The notes: generated by a model from the letters alone, not told the origin. Positions 1-7,930 are shown, counted from the stretch's first letter. The stretch: 9,705 nucleotides of DNA from Pseudomonadota bacterium (GCA_021804505.1 JAJZHL010000025.1:1-9705), one strand, 5' to 3'. Numbers and translations are program-made.

Positions 1-1281
1 CATAGATCTTTTGATAAAAATTACTGTTTTCGCTTTTTCTACATCTAATATAGGCATGCCATAAATAGGACTATCTGGGTTATTCTTCGCAGCAGGATTC
101 GTTACATCATTCGCTCCAATCACTAATACCACATCAGTATTGATAAACTCTCTATTAATATCTTCTAATTCAAACACCTTAGAATAATCAATATTTGCTT
201 CAGCAAGCAAAACGTTCATATGGCCAGGCATTCTACCAGCCACAGGATGTATCGCGAATTTGACATCAATATCTAAAGCTTCTAGCTTATCTACCATCTC
301 TTTAACAACGTGCTGGGACTGAGCTACAGCCATGCCATATCCCGGTACTATGATCACAGAGCTTGCATTTTGCAATAAATAAGCGGCATCTTCTGGATTA
401 GTAACTTTTTCAATCTGTTCTTTATCAAGGTTACCCGTAAGATTATGCTGTTGTTTTAAAAATGCTCCAAATATAACTTTTATTAAGGAGCGATTCATAG
501 CCTTGCACATTACATAGCTAAGAATGGCCCCACTCGTACCAACAAGTGCCCCAGTAATCACTAATAAGCCATTATTTAGGGTAAAGCCGATACCAACAGC
601 TGCAAAACCAGAATAAGAATTTAACATTGACACTACAACTGGCATATCTGCGCCACCAACTGGTATTATTAGCAATATTCCTAATAATAAGGATAAAAGC
701 ACAACAATATTAAAGAGTACTATATCTTCTGTTTTAATAAAAAATACCACCAGAGATACTAAAGCCAAACCTATAGCTAAACAAATATATTGCTGCCCCG
801 GAAATTTTATTACATTACTTTTCATAATGCCTTGAAGCTTAGCAAAGGCTATAACTGATCCACTAAAGGTAATGGCACCCACAGATACACCTATAGAAAT
901 CTCGATTAAGGAGCTTATTGGCAAAGCCCCAGACACACCTATGGCAAAATTCTCTGGTAATATTATGGCAGCATATGCTACCAAGGTAGCGCTTAGACCT
1001 ACAAAAGAGTGAAAACCAGCCACTAATTGGGGTACAGCAGTCATAGAAATTGTCCTGGCTATATAGCCTCCAACCAGTCCACCGCATAAAATAGTTGCCA
1101 CTAATGGTACAATATTCCCAAAATTTGGTAAAAAGAAGGTCACCACCAAAGCAAGTGACATCCCCAAAACACCGAGCAAGCTTCCTATTCTGGCCTGCCT
1201 TGGAGATGAAAGGAACTTTAAGGACAAAATAAAGCAAATAGCTGAAATTAAGTAGAATAATTGTACAGTCTGCAATGGCAT
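1..1281 (-). CDS. pntB: NAD(P) transhydrogenase subunit beta PntB, 3' end cut by window edge
   Basis: PntB pairs with PntA in the inner membrane and uses the proton gradient to move hydride from NADH to NADP+, supplying NADPH. I translated the minus strand from ATG at 1281: 427 codons stay open to position 1. Residues 1-270 are hydrophobic (the membrane domain). His91 in HSFVG and the run GADMPVVVSMLNSYSG (210-225) match conserved proton-channel and hinge residues of E. coli PntB. Domain III follows, with the NADP-binding GYGMAVAQ (314-321), HPVAGRMPGHMNVLLAEA (345-362) and GAND (389-392). The last visible residues, FIKRSM, correspond to a point about 35 residues before the end of the 462-residue E. 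coli protein, so the gene is truncated only by the window. No pntA lies upstream, where the barrel gene sits instead; separate pntA is an inference. No strong Shine-Dalgarno is visible, only an AAGAA run. Confidence 0.96.
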   Translation of the reverse strand, partial: MPLQTVQLFYLISAICFILSLKFLSSPRQARIGSLLGVLGMSLALVVTFFLPNFGNIVPLVATILCGGLVGGYIARTISMTAVPQLVAGFHSFVGLSATLVAYAAIILPENFAIGVSGALPISSLIEISIGVSVGAITFSGSVIAFAKLQGIMKSNVIKFPGQQYICLAIGLALVSLVVFFIKTEDIVLFNIVVLLSLLLGILLIIPVGGADMPVVVSMLNSYSGFAAVGIGFTLNNGLLVITGALVGTSGAILSYVMCKAMNRSLIKVIFGAFLKQQHNLTGNLDKEQIEKVTNPEDAAYLLQNASSVIIVPGYGMAVAQSQHVVKEMVDKLEALDIDVKFAIHPVAGRMPGHMNVLLAEANIDYSKVFELEDINREFINTDVVLVIGANDVTNPAAKNNPDSPIYGMPILDVEKAKTVIFIKRSM

Positions 1282-1314
1282 GATTTTTTCTTAAAAATTA
1301 AGGTGATAAAAAAT

Positions 1315-1379
1315 CGTCATCACTAGCCACTAAGGTAGTTCCATTTTTTTGGATGGCCTGAGCAAAGCTCGCCATGACG
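1315..1379. repeat. 65-bp palindromic intergenic element with inverted ends
   Basis: The segment begins with CGTCAT (1315-1320) and ends with its complement ATGACG (1374-1379). The right half folds into a compact hairpin: ATGGC (1353-1357) pairs with GCCAT (1371-1375), and GAGC (1360-1363) pairs with GCTC (1367-1370), leaving a CT bulge and an AAA loop. Its wording (GGAT-GC ... GC-ATGAC) parallels the palindrome at 9124-9157 downstream of gyrA, so both probably belong to one dispersed family of the type known in Rickettsiales. No T-run follows the stem on either strand, so it is not a standard intrinsic terminator. It fills most of the spacer between the barrel gene and pntB. Low-copy coincidence cannot be excluded from one window. 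Confidence 0.6.
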
Positions 1380-1393
1380 TTTACTTAACTGTA

Positions 1394-2137
1394 TTAGAAT
1401 TTAAATCCTATACCTATTGATACTACTAATGGATTAATTCTAGTATCAGATGAAACACTCTGACCATTCACTATATCTGTTGAATAAGTCACTTTATTAG
1501 TAAGGAAATACTGCTTTACATCTAATGTAATTAAAGTGTCATCTTTGGCATAAAAATCAATACCGGCTTGTATAACAGGGCCACAAGCATTCTTTGCTTT
1601 AAACTTAGCACTAGTCATCATATACGCACCATGATAGCCACCGCCTATATACGGTCTTATCGCACCAAAGGGCGCTATATGATATTGGCCTGTTGCTGTT
1701 AGGGGCACCATATACAGGTCTTTCTTTTTACCTATATTAGCAGGATTTCCTCCGTAATTATTAGCTATATTGGATATATTAGAGTTTTTTACACGTAACA
1801 AATCCACACCCACAGACAATTCAAGTGCAATATAGCTATTAAAAAACACCGACGTAGATGCATCAAGACCAAAGCCGTTCTCTACCAGATGACCAATTTT
1901 CGTTGGATTGGTAACAGTCTTAGGAGTAGCAGGTAACTTACTTTGCTTACCGTCAGTAGAGATTCCTCTCGCCCTAACTTTAAATACCAGGCTTCCTTCG
2001 TTCTCATAATACCCAGCCTCATCACTCTTGGAGTTAGTAGGGACCTCAGCATAGAGATCGTTTGCCATACTAGTAAGGCTTATGCTACTTATAAATAAAA
2101 ATATTCCGATTTTTTTTGCCATTCTCATGATAAACAT
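1394..2137 (-). CDS. ompW: OmpW-family outer-membrane beta-barrel protein
   Basis: A predicted eight-stranded outer-membrane barrel of the OmpW/AlkL family, which forms narrow channels for small, often hydrophobic, molecules. The 247-residue product opens with a basic stretch and hydrophobic core, and a signal-peptidase site is likely after SMA (about residue 26). The mature protein starts with the family-typical VFKVRARGIS (51-60). It contains VPLTATGQYHI (144-154) and RPYIGGGYHG (161-170), which match the OmpW 'LQYHF...RPYVGAG' core, and ends with SIGIGFKF, the C-terminal aromatic signature for barrel insertion. Residues 113-140 form a long Asn/Gly/Lys-rich stretch, probably a surface loop. 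Three in-frame Met codons (1, 4, 6) are possible starts. The AGG at 2142-2140 is only 2 nt from Met1 but 11 nt from Met4, so Met4 may be the real start. The substrate is unknown. Expression probably starts from the extended -10 promoter at 2238-2246. Confidence 0.85.
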   Translation of the reverse strand: MFIMRMAKKIGIFLFISSISLTSMANDLYAEVPTNSKSDEAGYYENEGSLVFKVRARGISTDGKQSKLPATPKTVTNPTKIGHLVENGFGLDASTSVFFNSYIALELSVGVDLLRVKNSNISNIANNYGGNPANIGKKKDLYMVPLTATGQYHIAPFGAIRPYIGGGYHGAYMMTSAKFKAKNACGPVIQAGIDFYAKDDTLITLDVKQYFLTNKVTYSTDIVNGQSVSSDTRINPLVVSIGIGFKF

Positions 2138-2224
2138 AGCCTGCTGTTAAATATTATTTCATGATTATATATACTCTTTATTATTATAATAATCAAATGA
2201 TAATATTACGCTTCTTTACTGTAC

Positions 2225-2246
2225 TGCTATAGTGATAATTATAGCA
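2225..2246. promoter_or_regulatory. 7-bp inverted repeat overlapping the barrel-gene promoter (operator-like)
   Basis: TGCTATA (2225-2231) and TATAGCA (2240-2246) are perfect inverted arms with an 8-bp spacer. The right arm covers the minus-strand extended -10 sequence and the left arm lies around the expected start of transcription. This is where a dimeric repressor would block RNA polymerase. The arms are AT-rich, so chance is possible; no regulator gene lies nearby. Confidence 0.35.
2238..2246 (-). promoter_or_regulatory. Extended -10 promoter for the ompW-like gene
   Basis: On the minus strand this reads TGCTATAAT, a perfect TGN-TATAAT extended -10 element, about 100 nt upstream of the barrel-gene start. 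No good -35 hexamer lies 16-18 nt further upstream, which is tolerated when the TG extension is present. Initiation would fall near 2231, giving a leader of roughly 95 nt. Confidence 0.45.
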
Positions 2247-2362
2247 CTTTATATGTATGTCTCGCCTAATTACTATAGGAATTCTTGATTAGTCATATAT
2301 ATTCTGTAGTTTTAGTACCATAAGGAGAGTACTCACAGATTATTTGACCTCTAAGTTGCCAG

Positions 2363-2390
2363 TTTACATTTTATACAAACACACTATAAT
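2363..2390 (+). promoter_or_regulatory. Sigma-70 promoter for the SAM importer operon
   Basis: TTTACA (2363-2368), a 16-bp spacer, and the consensus -10 TATAAT (2385-2390) followed by a G-run at 2391. This is the best housekeeping promoter in the window. Transcription would begin near 2397 and leave an untranslated leader of about 100 nt before the importer start at 2499. TTGCCA at 2356-2361 is an alternative -35 but its spacing (23) is too long. Confidence 0.6.
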
Positions 2391-2466
2391 GGGGGATCTT
2401 TAGAGTTGCACTTGTCAATTTAATAACTATAACAACCAACTTAGCATTCATAATCTTTTGAATTAG

Positions 2467-2492
2467 TTTGTTTGGAGAAAATAGGAAACAAA
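2467..2492 (+). promoter_or_regulatory. Leader hairpin around the ribosome-binding region of the SAM importer
   Basis: TTTGTTT (2467-2473) and AAACAAA (2486-2492) are perfect 7-nt complementary arms with a 12-nt loop. The loop carries GGAG (2474-2477) and most of the AGGA at 2483-2486, the only Shine-Dalgarno-like sequences before the ATG at 2499. The stem ends 6 nt before the start codon. Folding could modulate initiation. The stem is A/U-rich with one G-C pair per arm, so its stability is modest. Confidence 0.35.
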
Positions 2493-2498
2493 TAGTAA

Positions 2499-3374
2499 AT
2501 GAACAATAAATTAAGCTCTTATTTTATTGGCGTTGGTTGGTTTATGCTAAGCATAACCAGCAGTGCAGTCAATGACATTACTGCAAAATACCTTGGTCTT
2601 AGACTCCATCCTTTCGAAGTTGCCTTTTTTCGTTTTTTCTTTAGCGCATTTATTCTGGTACCCTTTATTCTATATTATGGCATAGGAACGCTAAAAACTA
2701 CTCGTCCTTTTGTGCATGTAGCAAGGGGTGTTTTACTGTTTTTGGGTATGACATCTTGGACTTATGGTTTAAGTATAGCACCAGTAACTACTGCAACTGT
2801 TATGAGCCTGGCAATTCCTCTCTTTACCTTAATTTTAGCAATATTTTTCTTAAATGAAAATATTATATGGCAAAGATGGGGGGCAACTTTATTCGGCTTG
2901 GTAGGGATGACTATTACTCTAAACCCACAATCTAGTAGTTTTAATCCTCAAGTATTAATTTTCGTATTCGCTTCTCTTTCTTTTGCTATGTTAGACGTTA
3001 TTAATAAAAAATATGTAATCAAGGAATCTATGATTAGTATGCTGTTTTATTCAGCAATAGTCACCTCTTTGATTTCAGTTCCTCCTTCTATCGCCTACTG
3101 GCAAGTACCGTCATACTCAGAACTAGCTTTGTTGTTAACTTTAGGAGGTGGTGGAAATCTGATTTTGTTTTTCCTACTTAAGTCTTTTGCGCTAGTTGAT
3201 GCTACAGCTGTCGCTCCGTATAGATATTTAGAATTACCTATTGCAGCAGTAACTGCATACTTGGTTTTTAACGAAATTCCAGAAAACAGCACTCTATTTG
3301 GTGCTTTGATTATAATACCTGCAACGCTGTTTATCATATATTCTGAAAAGCAAAATATGATGAAAAATGAGTAA
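2499..3374 (+). CDS. sam: S-adenosylmethionine importer Sam (EamA/DMT family)
   Basis: An inner-membrane drug/metabolite-family carrier of 291 residues with about ten hydrophobic segments and two EamA halves (roughly 10-140 and 150-282). As I recall it, the sequence closely follows the Rickettsia prowazekii Sam protein (RP076), shown experimentally to import S-adenosylmethionine. Shared stretches include [11 protein letters not shown] (39-49), [19 protein letters not shown] (83-101), [12 protein letters not shown] (116-127), [17 protein letters not shown] (173-189) and [14 protein letters not shown] (233-246). Such carriers let intracellular bacteria that lack a working SAM synthetase use host SAM. 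The start gives the same N-terminus as the family (short polar lead, then GVGWFMLS). It has its own consensus promoter and a leader hairpin. Its last 8 nt overlap the next transporter gene, so the two are probably translationally coupled. Specificity is inferred from similarity. Confidence 0.92.
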   Translation: MNNKLSSYFIGVGWFMLSITSSAVNDITAKYLGLRLHPFEVAFFRFFFSAFILVPFILYYGIGTLKTTRPFVHVARGVLLFLGMTSWTYGLSIAPVTTATVMSLAIPLFTLILAIFFLNENIIWQRWGATLFGLVGMTITLNPQSSSFNPQVLIFVFASLSFAMLDVINKKYVIKESMISMLFYSAIVTSLISVPPSIAYWQVPSYSELALLLTLGGGGNLILFFLLKSFALVDATAVAPYRYLELPIAAVTAYLVFNEIPENSTLFGALIIIPATLFIIYSEKQNMMKNE

Positions 3375-4620
3375 AAGTAGGTTGGTCTTTGCAAGTGGTG
3401 TTGCTAATACCTTTGAATGGTACGACTATGCACTATTTGCTCATTTTGCACCGATAATAGGGACAAAATTTTTCCCAGATGCAAGCCCTAGCACATCTTT
3501 ATTACATGCATTTTTGGCTTTTGCCATCGGATATTTAATGCGCCCAATTGGCGGCATATTCTTTGGAATACTCGGAGACAAATTTGGTAGAAGAACAGCC
3601 TTAAGCGCTGCGATATTTTGTATGTCTCTTCCAACTGCACTAATAGGCATTCTACCAACCTATGAGAATATCGGTATTACCGCAACAATATTAATGATAA
3701 TAGTACGTATGGTACAAGGATTATCGATGGGCGGAGCACTCACAGGTTCCATTTCATTTGTAATTGAGCATACGAAACCTGCTAACCGGGGCTTCAGCGG
3801 CAGCATATCAATGTCCAGCATATGTATAGGGATATTGTTTGGGTCTGGCGTATCACAACTAATACAATATTTTTTAACTGCAGAACAATTTAATTCCTGG
3901 GGATGGAGAGTCCCATTTTTATTAGGAATCTTTATTTTATTTGCAGGCAATTATATCAGAAAATACACTAGTGAAACTCCTAGTTTTCAAGGCATAAAAG
4001 AGGAGGGGAAAATTTTAAAATCTCCTCTTAAAAAAGTTATCTCTACCTACTGGTTTGATATGTTAATATCAATTTTTATCAATTCGACAGGGTCAGTAAT
4101 ATTTTATCTACAAGCTATTTACCTAATGTCTTTCCTTAGAGTGAGCAGGAATTTCACTGAAATCGATATTAGTAGTTTAGCTAATTACTGTTATCTAATA
4201 ATGGCAATCATTACCTTAGGGGCAGGTTATTTATCGGATAAAATAGGCCGAAAACAAATTTTTATTATTAACTTATTGCTAATTATAGGCCTGACCCCCT
4301 TCTTAATGGAAATATTTGAGGCAAAAAGTTTTTATTTTGTGATTATTGCTCAAATTGTTTTATCGATTTTAGCTGCATCATATATTGGGCCTGAGCCAGC
4401 GCTACAGGCAGAATTTTATCCAGTAAATGTACGGAACACCGCATTATCATTATCTTACAACACAGCTACAAGCATATTTGGAGGCACTACGCCCCTTGTC
4501 CTAGAGTATCTTGTACAAAAAACGGGTACTATTACTTCAGCTACTTATTACGTAGTCGCTTGCGCAATTTTAAGCTTAATCGCTTTATACTTCTATAAGG
4601 ATCGCTCAAAATTTTCCTAG
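3367..4620 (+). CDS. proP: ProP-like MFS transporter, metabolite:H+ symporter family
   Basis: A 417-residue, 12-TM major facilitator of the metabolite:H+ symporter (MHS) group, annotated in Rickettsia as proline/betaine transporter. Family marks are [11 protein letters not shown] near the N-terminus (14-24), the motif-A loop GDKFGRR (70-76), [10 protein letters not shown] in TM4 (113-122), the second-half loop SDKIGRK (290-296) and the MHS signature from EFYPVNVR to FGGTTPL (349-377). It lacks the cytoplasmic C-terminal coiled coil that gives E. coli ProP its osmotic tuning, ending soon after TM12 with KDRSKFS. Osmosensing should therefore not be assumed. The real substrate could be any small organic acid, amino acid or betaine. 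Rickettsiales carry several paralogues, so the symbol is by family only. The ATG lies inside the end of the SAM importer gene, pointing to coupled translation and shared transcription. Confidence 0.9.
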   Translation: MSKSRLVFASGVANTFEWYDYALFAHFAPIIGTKFFPDASPSTSLLHAFLAFAIGYLMRPIGGIFFGILGDKFGRRTALSAAIFCMSLPTALIGILPTYENIGITATILMIIVRMVQGLSMGGALTGSISFVIEHTKPANRGFSGSISMSSICIGILFGSGVSQLIQYFLTAEQFNSWGWRVPFLLGIFILFAGNYIRKYTSETPSFQGIKEEGKILKSPLKKVISTYWFDMLISIFINSTGSVIFYLQAIYLMSFLRVSRNFTEIDISSLANYCYLIMAIITLGAGYLSDKIGRKQIFIINLLLIIGLTPFLMEIFEAKSFYFVIIAQIVLSILAASYIGPEPALQAEFYPVNVRNTALSLSYNTATSIFGGTTPLVLEYLVQKTGTITSATYYVVACAILSLIALYFYKDRSKFS

Positions 4621-4641
4621 CATTTAAAATAAAATTATCTA

Positions 4642-4672
4642 TAAATTATTAAGCATATATTTTTATAATTTA
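4642..4672. repeat. AT-only inverted repeat upstream of gapR
   Basis: TAAATTAT (4642-4649) and ATAATTTA (4665-4672) are perfect 8-nt complementary arms in the 75-nt spacer between the MFS gene and gapR. TATAAT at 4664-4669 inside the right arm could be a -10, but no fitting -35 is visible. As RNA the stem would be weak; it may be a promoter/operator region or a chance product of the AT-rich composition. Confidence 0.25.
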
Positions 4673-4695
4673 ACACAAGAAAGGTCACAAATCGC

Positions 4696-4932
4696 ATGAC
4701 AGAAGTAATAGCCAAAGACCAATTGAAGCAATATATAGATCAAATTGAAAAACTCGAAGAAGAGAAAGCGGATCTTTCTGAAGCTATAAAAGACATTTTT
4801 GATGCAGCGGCCTCTAGCGGTTTTGACAAAAAGGCTATGAAAGCAATACTGCGATTAAAAAAATTAGATAAAAGCAAGCTTGAAGAGCAAGATGCCCTAC
4901 TTGAATTATACAGACAGGCTCTAGGTATATAA
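4696..4932 (+). CDS. gapR: GapR-family DNA-binding protein (DUF2312/UPF0335)
   Basis: A 78-residue, mostly helical and charged protein that matches Caulobacter GapR over nearly its whole length: [27 protein letters not shown], then [20 protein letters not shown], then [10 protein letters not shown]. GapR is an alphaproteobacterial nucleoid-associated protein that forms tetramers around AT-rich, overtwisted DNA and helps topoisomerases ahead of replication and transcription. The first ~45 residues form the coiled-coil part. The basic stretch [17 protein letters not shown] (45-61) carries the likely DNA-contacting lysines and arginine. The protein is a little shorter at the N-terminus than the ~89-residue Caulobacter one. 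AAGAAAGG at 4677-4684, about 11 nt before the ATG, is a good ribosome-binding site. The gene ends 1 nt before secF, so both are probably one transcript. The cellular role here is inferred from the family. Confidence 0.93.
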   Translation: MTEVIAKDQLKQYIDQIEKLEEEKADLSEAIKDIFDAAASSGFDKKAMKAILRLKKLDKSKLEEQDALLELYRQALGI

Positions 4933-4933
4933 T

Positions 4934-5842
4934 ATGCAACTATACCCTTTAAGATTGTTACCAGACCACATTAATTTTGACTTTATGCGCTTTAAAAGAG
5001 TGAGCTACTCTCTATCCATTATCTTATCAATATTGAGTATAATTTGGATTGGAATTTTTAAGTTTAATTTTGGAATTGATTTTGCTGGGGGTATAGTTAT
5101 CGAAGTGAGAATAGATCAGGTACCAGATTTACCTAAAATTCGTGAAGCCTTAGGCGCCTTAAAGCTTGGAGAGGTGACAATACAGAACTTTGGCAGTCAA
5201 TATGACTTATCTATCAGAGTGGGTAGTCACAGTGAAGATCGGCTAATACAAAATATCGAATTAATTAAATCAACTCTAAAAAATTCTTTCCCATACGTTT
5301 TTGAATATCGGAAAGTTGATTTTGTAGGACCTCAGATAGGTAGCCAACTAATAAAATCGGGGTTATTAGCGTTAGTTTTATCTTTCATAGCCATCATGAT
5401 CTATACTTGGATAAGATTCGAATGGTATTTTGGTCTTGGTATATTAATAGCTCTGATACATGATGCCATATTAAGCCTTGGGTTCATGAGCATAATGAAG
5501 CTAGACTTTAACCTCAGCTCTATAGCCGCTATCCTTACTATAATAGGATATTCAGTGAATGATTCTGTGGTAATTTATGATAGGATCAGGGAAAATCTAC
5601 GCAAATTGCCTAAAAAATCGATCTCTCAAATTATTAATCTTAGCATTAATGAGACTTTATCAAGAACTACTTTAACCGTCACTACTACTTTACTGGCCAA
5701 CTTGGCCTTAGTAATATATGGCGGAGAAGCAATTTATAGCTTTAGCGTATTGGTATTCTTCGGTATTATTGCGGGCACTTACTCCTCTATTTTTATCTCC
5801 GCCCCAATACTTACACTATTCTGGGTAAAAAAAGCTAGTTAA
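4934..5842 (+). CDS. secF: Protein translocase subunit SecF
   Basis: SecF works with SecD (and YajC) in the inner membrane, using proton-motive force to pull exported proteins out of the SecYEG channel on the periplasmic side. At 302 residues it has the normal length. TM1 spans about 24-44 and is followed by the FGIDFAGG signature (46-53). A periplasmic domain runs from about 55 to 130, then VGPQIG (131-136) leads into TM2. The conserved membrane core holds HDAI (176-179) and [18 protein letters not shown] (204-221), with TMs continuing to about 298. secD is not adjacent: gapR lies upstream and an intergenic region with the convergent queA operon lies downstream. This matches Rickettsia, where the two sec genes are apart. 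The ATG follows the gapR stop by 1 nt, and no clear Shine-Dalgarno stands out there, suggesting reinitiation after gapR. Confidence 0.97.
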   Translation: MQLYPLRLLPDHINFDFMRFKRVSYSLSIILSILSIIWIGIFKFNFGIDFAGGIVIEVRIDQVPDLPKIREALGALKLGEVTIQNFGSQYDLSIRVGSHSEDRLIQNIELIKSTLKNSFPYVFEYRKVDFVGPQIGSQLIKSGLLALVLSFIAIMIYTWIRFEWYFGLGILIALIHDAILSLGFMSIMKLDFNLSSIAAILTIIGYSVNDSVVIYDRIRENLRKLPKKSISQIINLSINETLSRTTLTVTTTLLANLALVIYGGEAIYSFSVLVFFGIIAGTYSSIFISAPILTLFWVKKAS

Positions 5843-5896
5843 ATATTTACCTTAAGCCTCTATTATGAGTTATCAAGCCTCAGTCAATACCAGAGG

Positions 5897-5920
5897 AAAA
5901 AACTACTTTGAGAAAAGTAG
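5897..5920 (-). terminator. Intrinsic terminator of the queA-transferase operon
   Basis: On the minus strand a perfect 7-bp stem (CTACTTT with AAAGTAG) closed by a TCTC tetraloop is followed directly by TTTTTT. On the plus strand the arms are 5903-5909 and 5914-5920 and the A-run is 5897-5902. It lies about 90 nt past the stop of the LtaS-like gene. On the plus strand the hairpin has no T-run after it, so it does not explain the end of secF transcription. Confidence 0.7.
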
Positions 5921-6010
5921 GAAATTTGGATGATAAAAAATAGGATAAATGCTTAGTGGGGAGTTAATTATCATGTAAAATAGACAGGCAAGAATAGGGT
6001 TTGAAGTGGT

Positions 6011-7930
6011 TTATTCCCTCATTTTTCCTTTAATATATAGATCATAGGCCACTTGATAAAAGCTAATCGCTTCATCTACAATACTGGCTGGAATATCATA
6101 ATCCCTTATTCTCTCATTGCCCTCTAATTTATAGCCTTGCGGCAAAGAATTAGGGCTAAGAATAACTAGGTAATTATTTTTCATATACCCCAACAACTGA
6201 TAAGTACTGATAAAAGCTCTATTCGGAGGAGTTTTCAATACATCTTGACCGAAGAATTTACTATTATATGAAAAATTCAGTAACCCAAATACTGTAGGAG
6301 CAATATCAATTTGGCTTGCTAAACTATCAATAATGCGCGGCTTCAATAGTTTTGGCGCATATATTAATAACGGTATATGATATTTTTGGATTGGCAGATC
6401 AGTTTTCCCTGCACTGGATGCACAATGATCTGCAGTAATAACTATTATAGTATTGTCAAACCATGGATGGGTTTTGGCTAATTCCAAAAAATGTCCTATA
6501 GCATAATCTGTATACTTAACAGCCGCATTGCGACCACCCCCAGATGGTAAATCTATTCTCCCTTCTGGGAAAGTATATGGCCTATGATTAGAGGTAGTCA
6601 TAATTAAAGAGAAGAAGGGCTTACCTGTTTTATAGCTCTGTTCCGCTAATTCCAATGATTTAACTAATATATCTTCATCAGCTACTCCCCAAATATTAGC
6701 AAAGCTTATCTCATGCGACCTCAAGTTATTGCGATCAAGTATATTATAGGAATTACCAGAAAAGTAGTTTTGTAAATTATCAAAATAGCTATAACCTCCA
6801 AAAATAAAATTTATATCGTATCCTTTACTTTTAAATACTGTCCCGATATTAAACAGAGAATGGTTATCCGGCCTACGAATAATTGAGGAGCCAGGCGTAG
6901 GCGGCACCGATAAGGTGACAGCCTCAAGCCCTCGCACTGTCCTTGTACCTACTGCATATATATTAGTGAAGAAAATACTTTCGTCTGCCAATTTATCTAA
7001 GTTTGGCGTAATATTTTGCTTATTGCCAAATTTACCCATAAATTCGCTACTTAAACTCTCTACTACTATAAAAATTACGTTATATTTCTGGCTTTTATCA
7101 GAATTAGCTTCTATGGCTCTAGCGATAGTGGTACCATCTAAAAACTGCTGCTTATCTGCTGATAAGTTATTACGCACTATAGCTAAGGCATCTTGGGAAT
7201 TTATTACTGGATAAAATTCATTGTAATTCAGGCTATTATTTAGGAAAGCGGAGAAAAATTCGTAAGGACCATTTTTGGCTAATTCTCTTGCATATCTATT
7301 ACTGCTATAACTTAGCTTATTAGGTTCATAAAAATTGAACGCTACCATAGCAAAGAACAATAATATAACTGCATAGCCAATATGATACTTACATTGTATA
7401 TTACTTACCTGCTTGCGTAGATATTTCCGTGATAGCACACCAATAGATAAAGAGATAATTCCAATAGCAAGTAATATAGGGACATAAGGTAATGACTCTG
7501 TAACTGTCCCTATTATCTCATTGGTATAAATTAAATAATCTACTGCAATAAAATTAAACCTGGTCCCGAACTCATCCCAGAAAGTAATTTCTGCAACTGA
7601 TATAAAGGCTAGCAGGCCTATGGATAAAACATATAAAGCGAAGCAGAAGATGAAATACGCACGCTGATAGCGCCTTAATAATTTATAGGATAATACTGTA
7701 AGCAGCCAAATTATTGGCAAAAAATAACAAAGAGATATAAAGTCGTTACAAATACCAATAATAAAAATTGAGATTAAATCGAATGTTACTATCTCGTGCT
7801 GATATATAGCATACCCACTAAGCACTGCTCTAGTAAACAACTGAAATAATAAATATAGTCTCACTACGGTAGAGCTAAATAATACTCCTACCATATCTGT
7901 GGCTAACTTCGGTAATAGAACTATGTTCAT
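6011..7930 (-). CDS. LtaS/MdoB-type sulfatase-fold phosphoglycerol transferase-like membrane protein
   Basis: A 639-residue alkaline-phosphatase-superfamily enzyme with the layout of LTA synthases: about five TM helices (roughly 18-40, 50-80, 91-113, 146-168, 184-202), a linker, and an extracytoplasmic sulfatase-fold domain from about 283. Predicted metal and catalytic residues are all present by motif: Glu291 in VVESLSSEF, nucleophile Thr331 in GTRTVRGLEA, His449 in TSNHRPY, and Asp501-His502 in TADHCAS. Related enzymes move phosphoglycerol from phosphatidylglycerol to lipoteichoic acid (LtaS) or periplasmic glucans (MdoB/OpgB), and others move phosphoethanolamine. Gram-negative Rickettsiales have no lipoteichoic acid, so the acceptor is unknown; a glucan, lipopolysaccharide or lipid head group are options. 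Its ATG overlaps the queA stop by 4 nt (ATGA, 7927-7930), so translation is coupled. A good terminator follows at 5897-5920. Family is secure, reaction is not. Confidence 0.85.
   Translation of the reverse strand: MNIVLLPKLATDMVGVLFSSTVVRLYLLFQLFTRAVLSGYAIYQHEIVTFDLISIFIIGICNDFISLCYFLPIIWLLTVLSYKLLRRYQRAYFIFCFALYVLSIGLLAFISVAEITFWDEFGTRFNFIAVDYLIYTNEIIGTVTESLPYVPILLAIGIISLSIGVLSRKYLRKQVSNIQCKYHIGYAVILLFFAMVAFNFYEPNKLSYSSNRYARELAKNGPYEFFSAFLNNSLNYNEFYPVINSQDALAIVRNNLSADKQQFLDGTTIARAIEANSDKSQKYNVIFIVVESLSSEFMGKFGNKQNITPNLDKLADESIFFTNIYAVGTRTVRGLEAVTLSVPPTPGSSIIRRPDNHSLFNIGTVFKSKGYDINFIFGGYSYFDNLQNYFSGNSYNILDRNNLRSHEISFANIWGVADEDILVKSLELAEQSYKTGKPFFSLIMTTSNHRPYTFPEGRIDLPSGGGRNAAVKYTDYAIGHFLELAKTHPWFDNTIIVITADHCASSAGKTDLPIQKYHIPLLIYAPKLLKPRIIDSLASQIDIAPTVFGLLNFSYNSKFFGQDVLKTPPNRAFISTYQLLGYMKNNYLVILSPNSLPQGYKLEGNERIRDYDIPASIVDEAISFYQVAYDLYIKGKMRE

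Larger units (their letters stand above)
2138..2498. other. Divergent intergenic region, 361 nt, no gene
   Basis: This AT-rich spacer separates the leftward barrel gene from the rightward SAM importer. I see no coding frame with a ribosome-binding site, no tRNA-like cloverleaf and no recognisable riboswitch core. It holds the two divergent promoters, the inverted repeat over the leftward -10, and a hairpin just before the importer start. The middle stretch, about 2250-2340, holds nothing I can assign. Confidence 0.7.

Noticed and set aside
863..1237. Minus-strand open frame of 124 codons
   Set aside because: It is an out-of-frame shadow of pntB: the PntB frame runs through the same bases with clear family motifs.
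1346..1379. Intrinsic terminator for the ompW-like gene
   Set aside because: The stem is good but is not followed by a T-run on the minus strand (A-run instead), so it is listed as a repeat.
2397..2498. SAM riboswitch in the SAM importer leader
   Set aside because: I could not find conserved cores or the stem layout of SAM-I, SAM-II or related classes; only a simple hairpin is present.
3095..3394. Minus-strand open frame opposite the SAM importer
   Set aside because: Antisense to the well-matched Sam C-terminus; no ribosome-binding site and no recognisable domain.
3441..3950. Two minus-strand open frames opposite the MFS gene
   Set aside because: They mirror conserved MFS codons and show no protein-like features of their own.
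5854..5881. AAGCCTC direct repeat (5854-5860 and 5875-5881) after secF
   Set aside because: Only 7 bp, with no matching boundary structure; likely chance.
6915..7214. Plus-strand open frame opposite the LtaS-like gene
   Set aside because: Antisense shadow over the catalytic Thr/Glu region of a clear enzyme.
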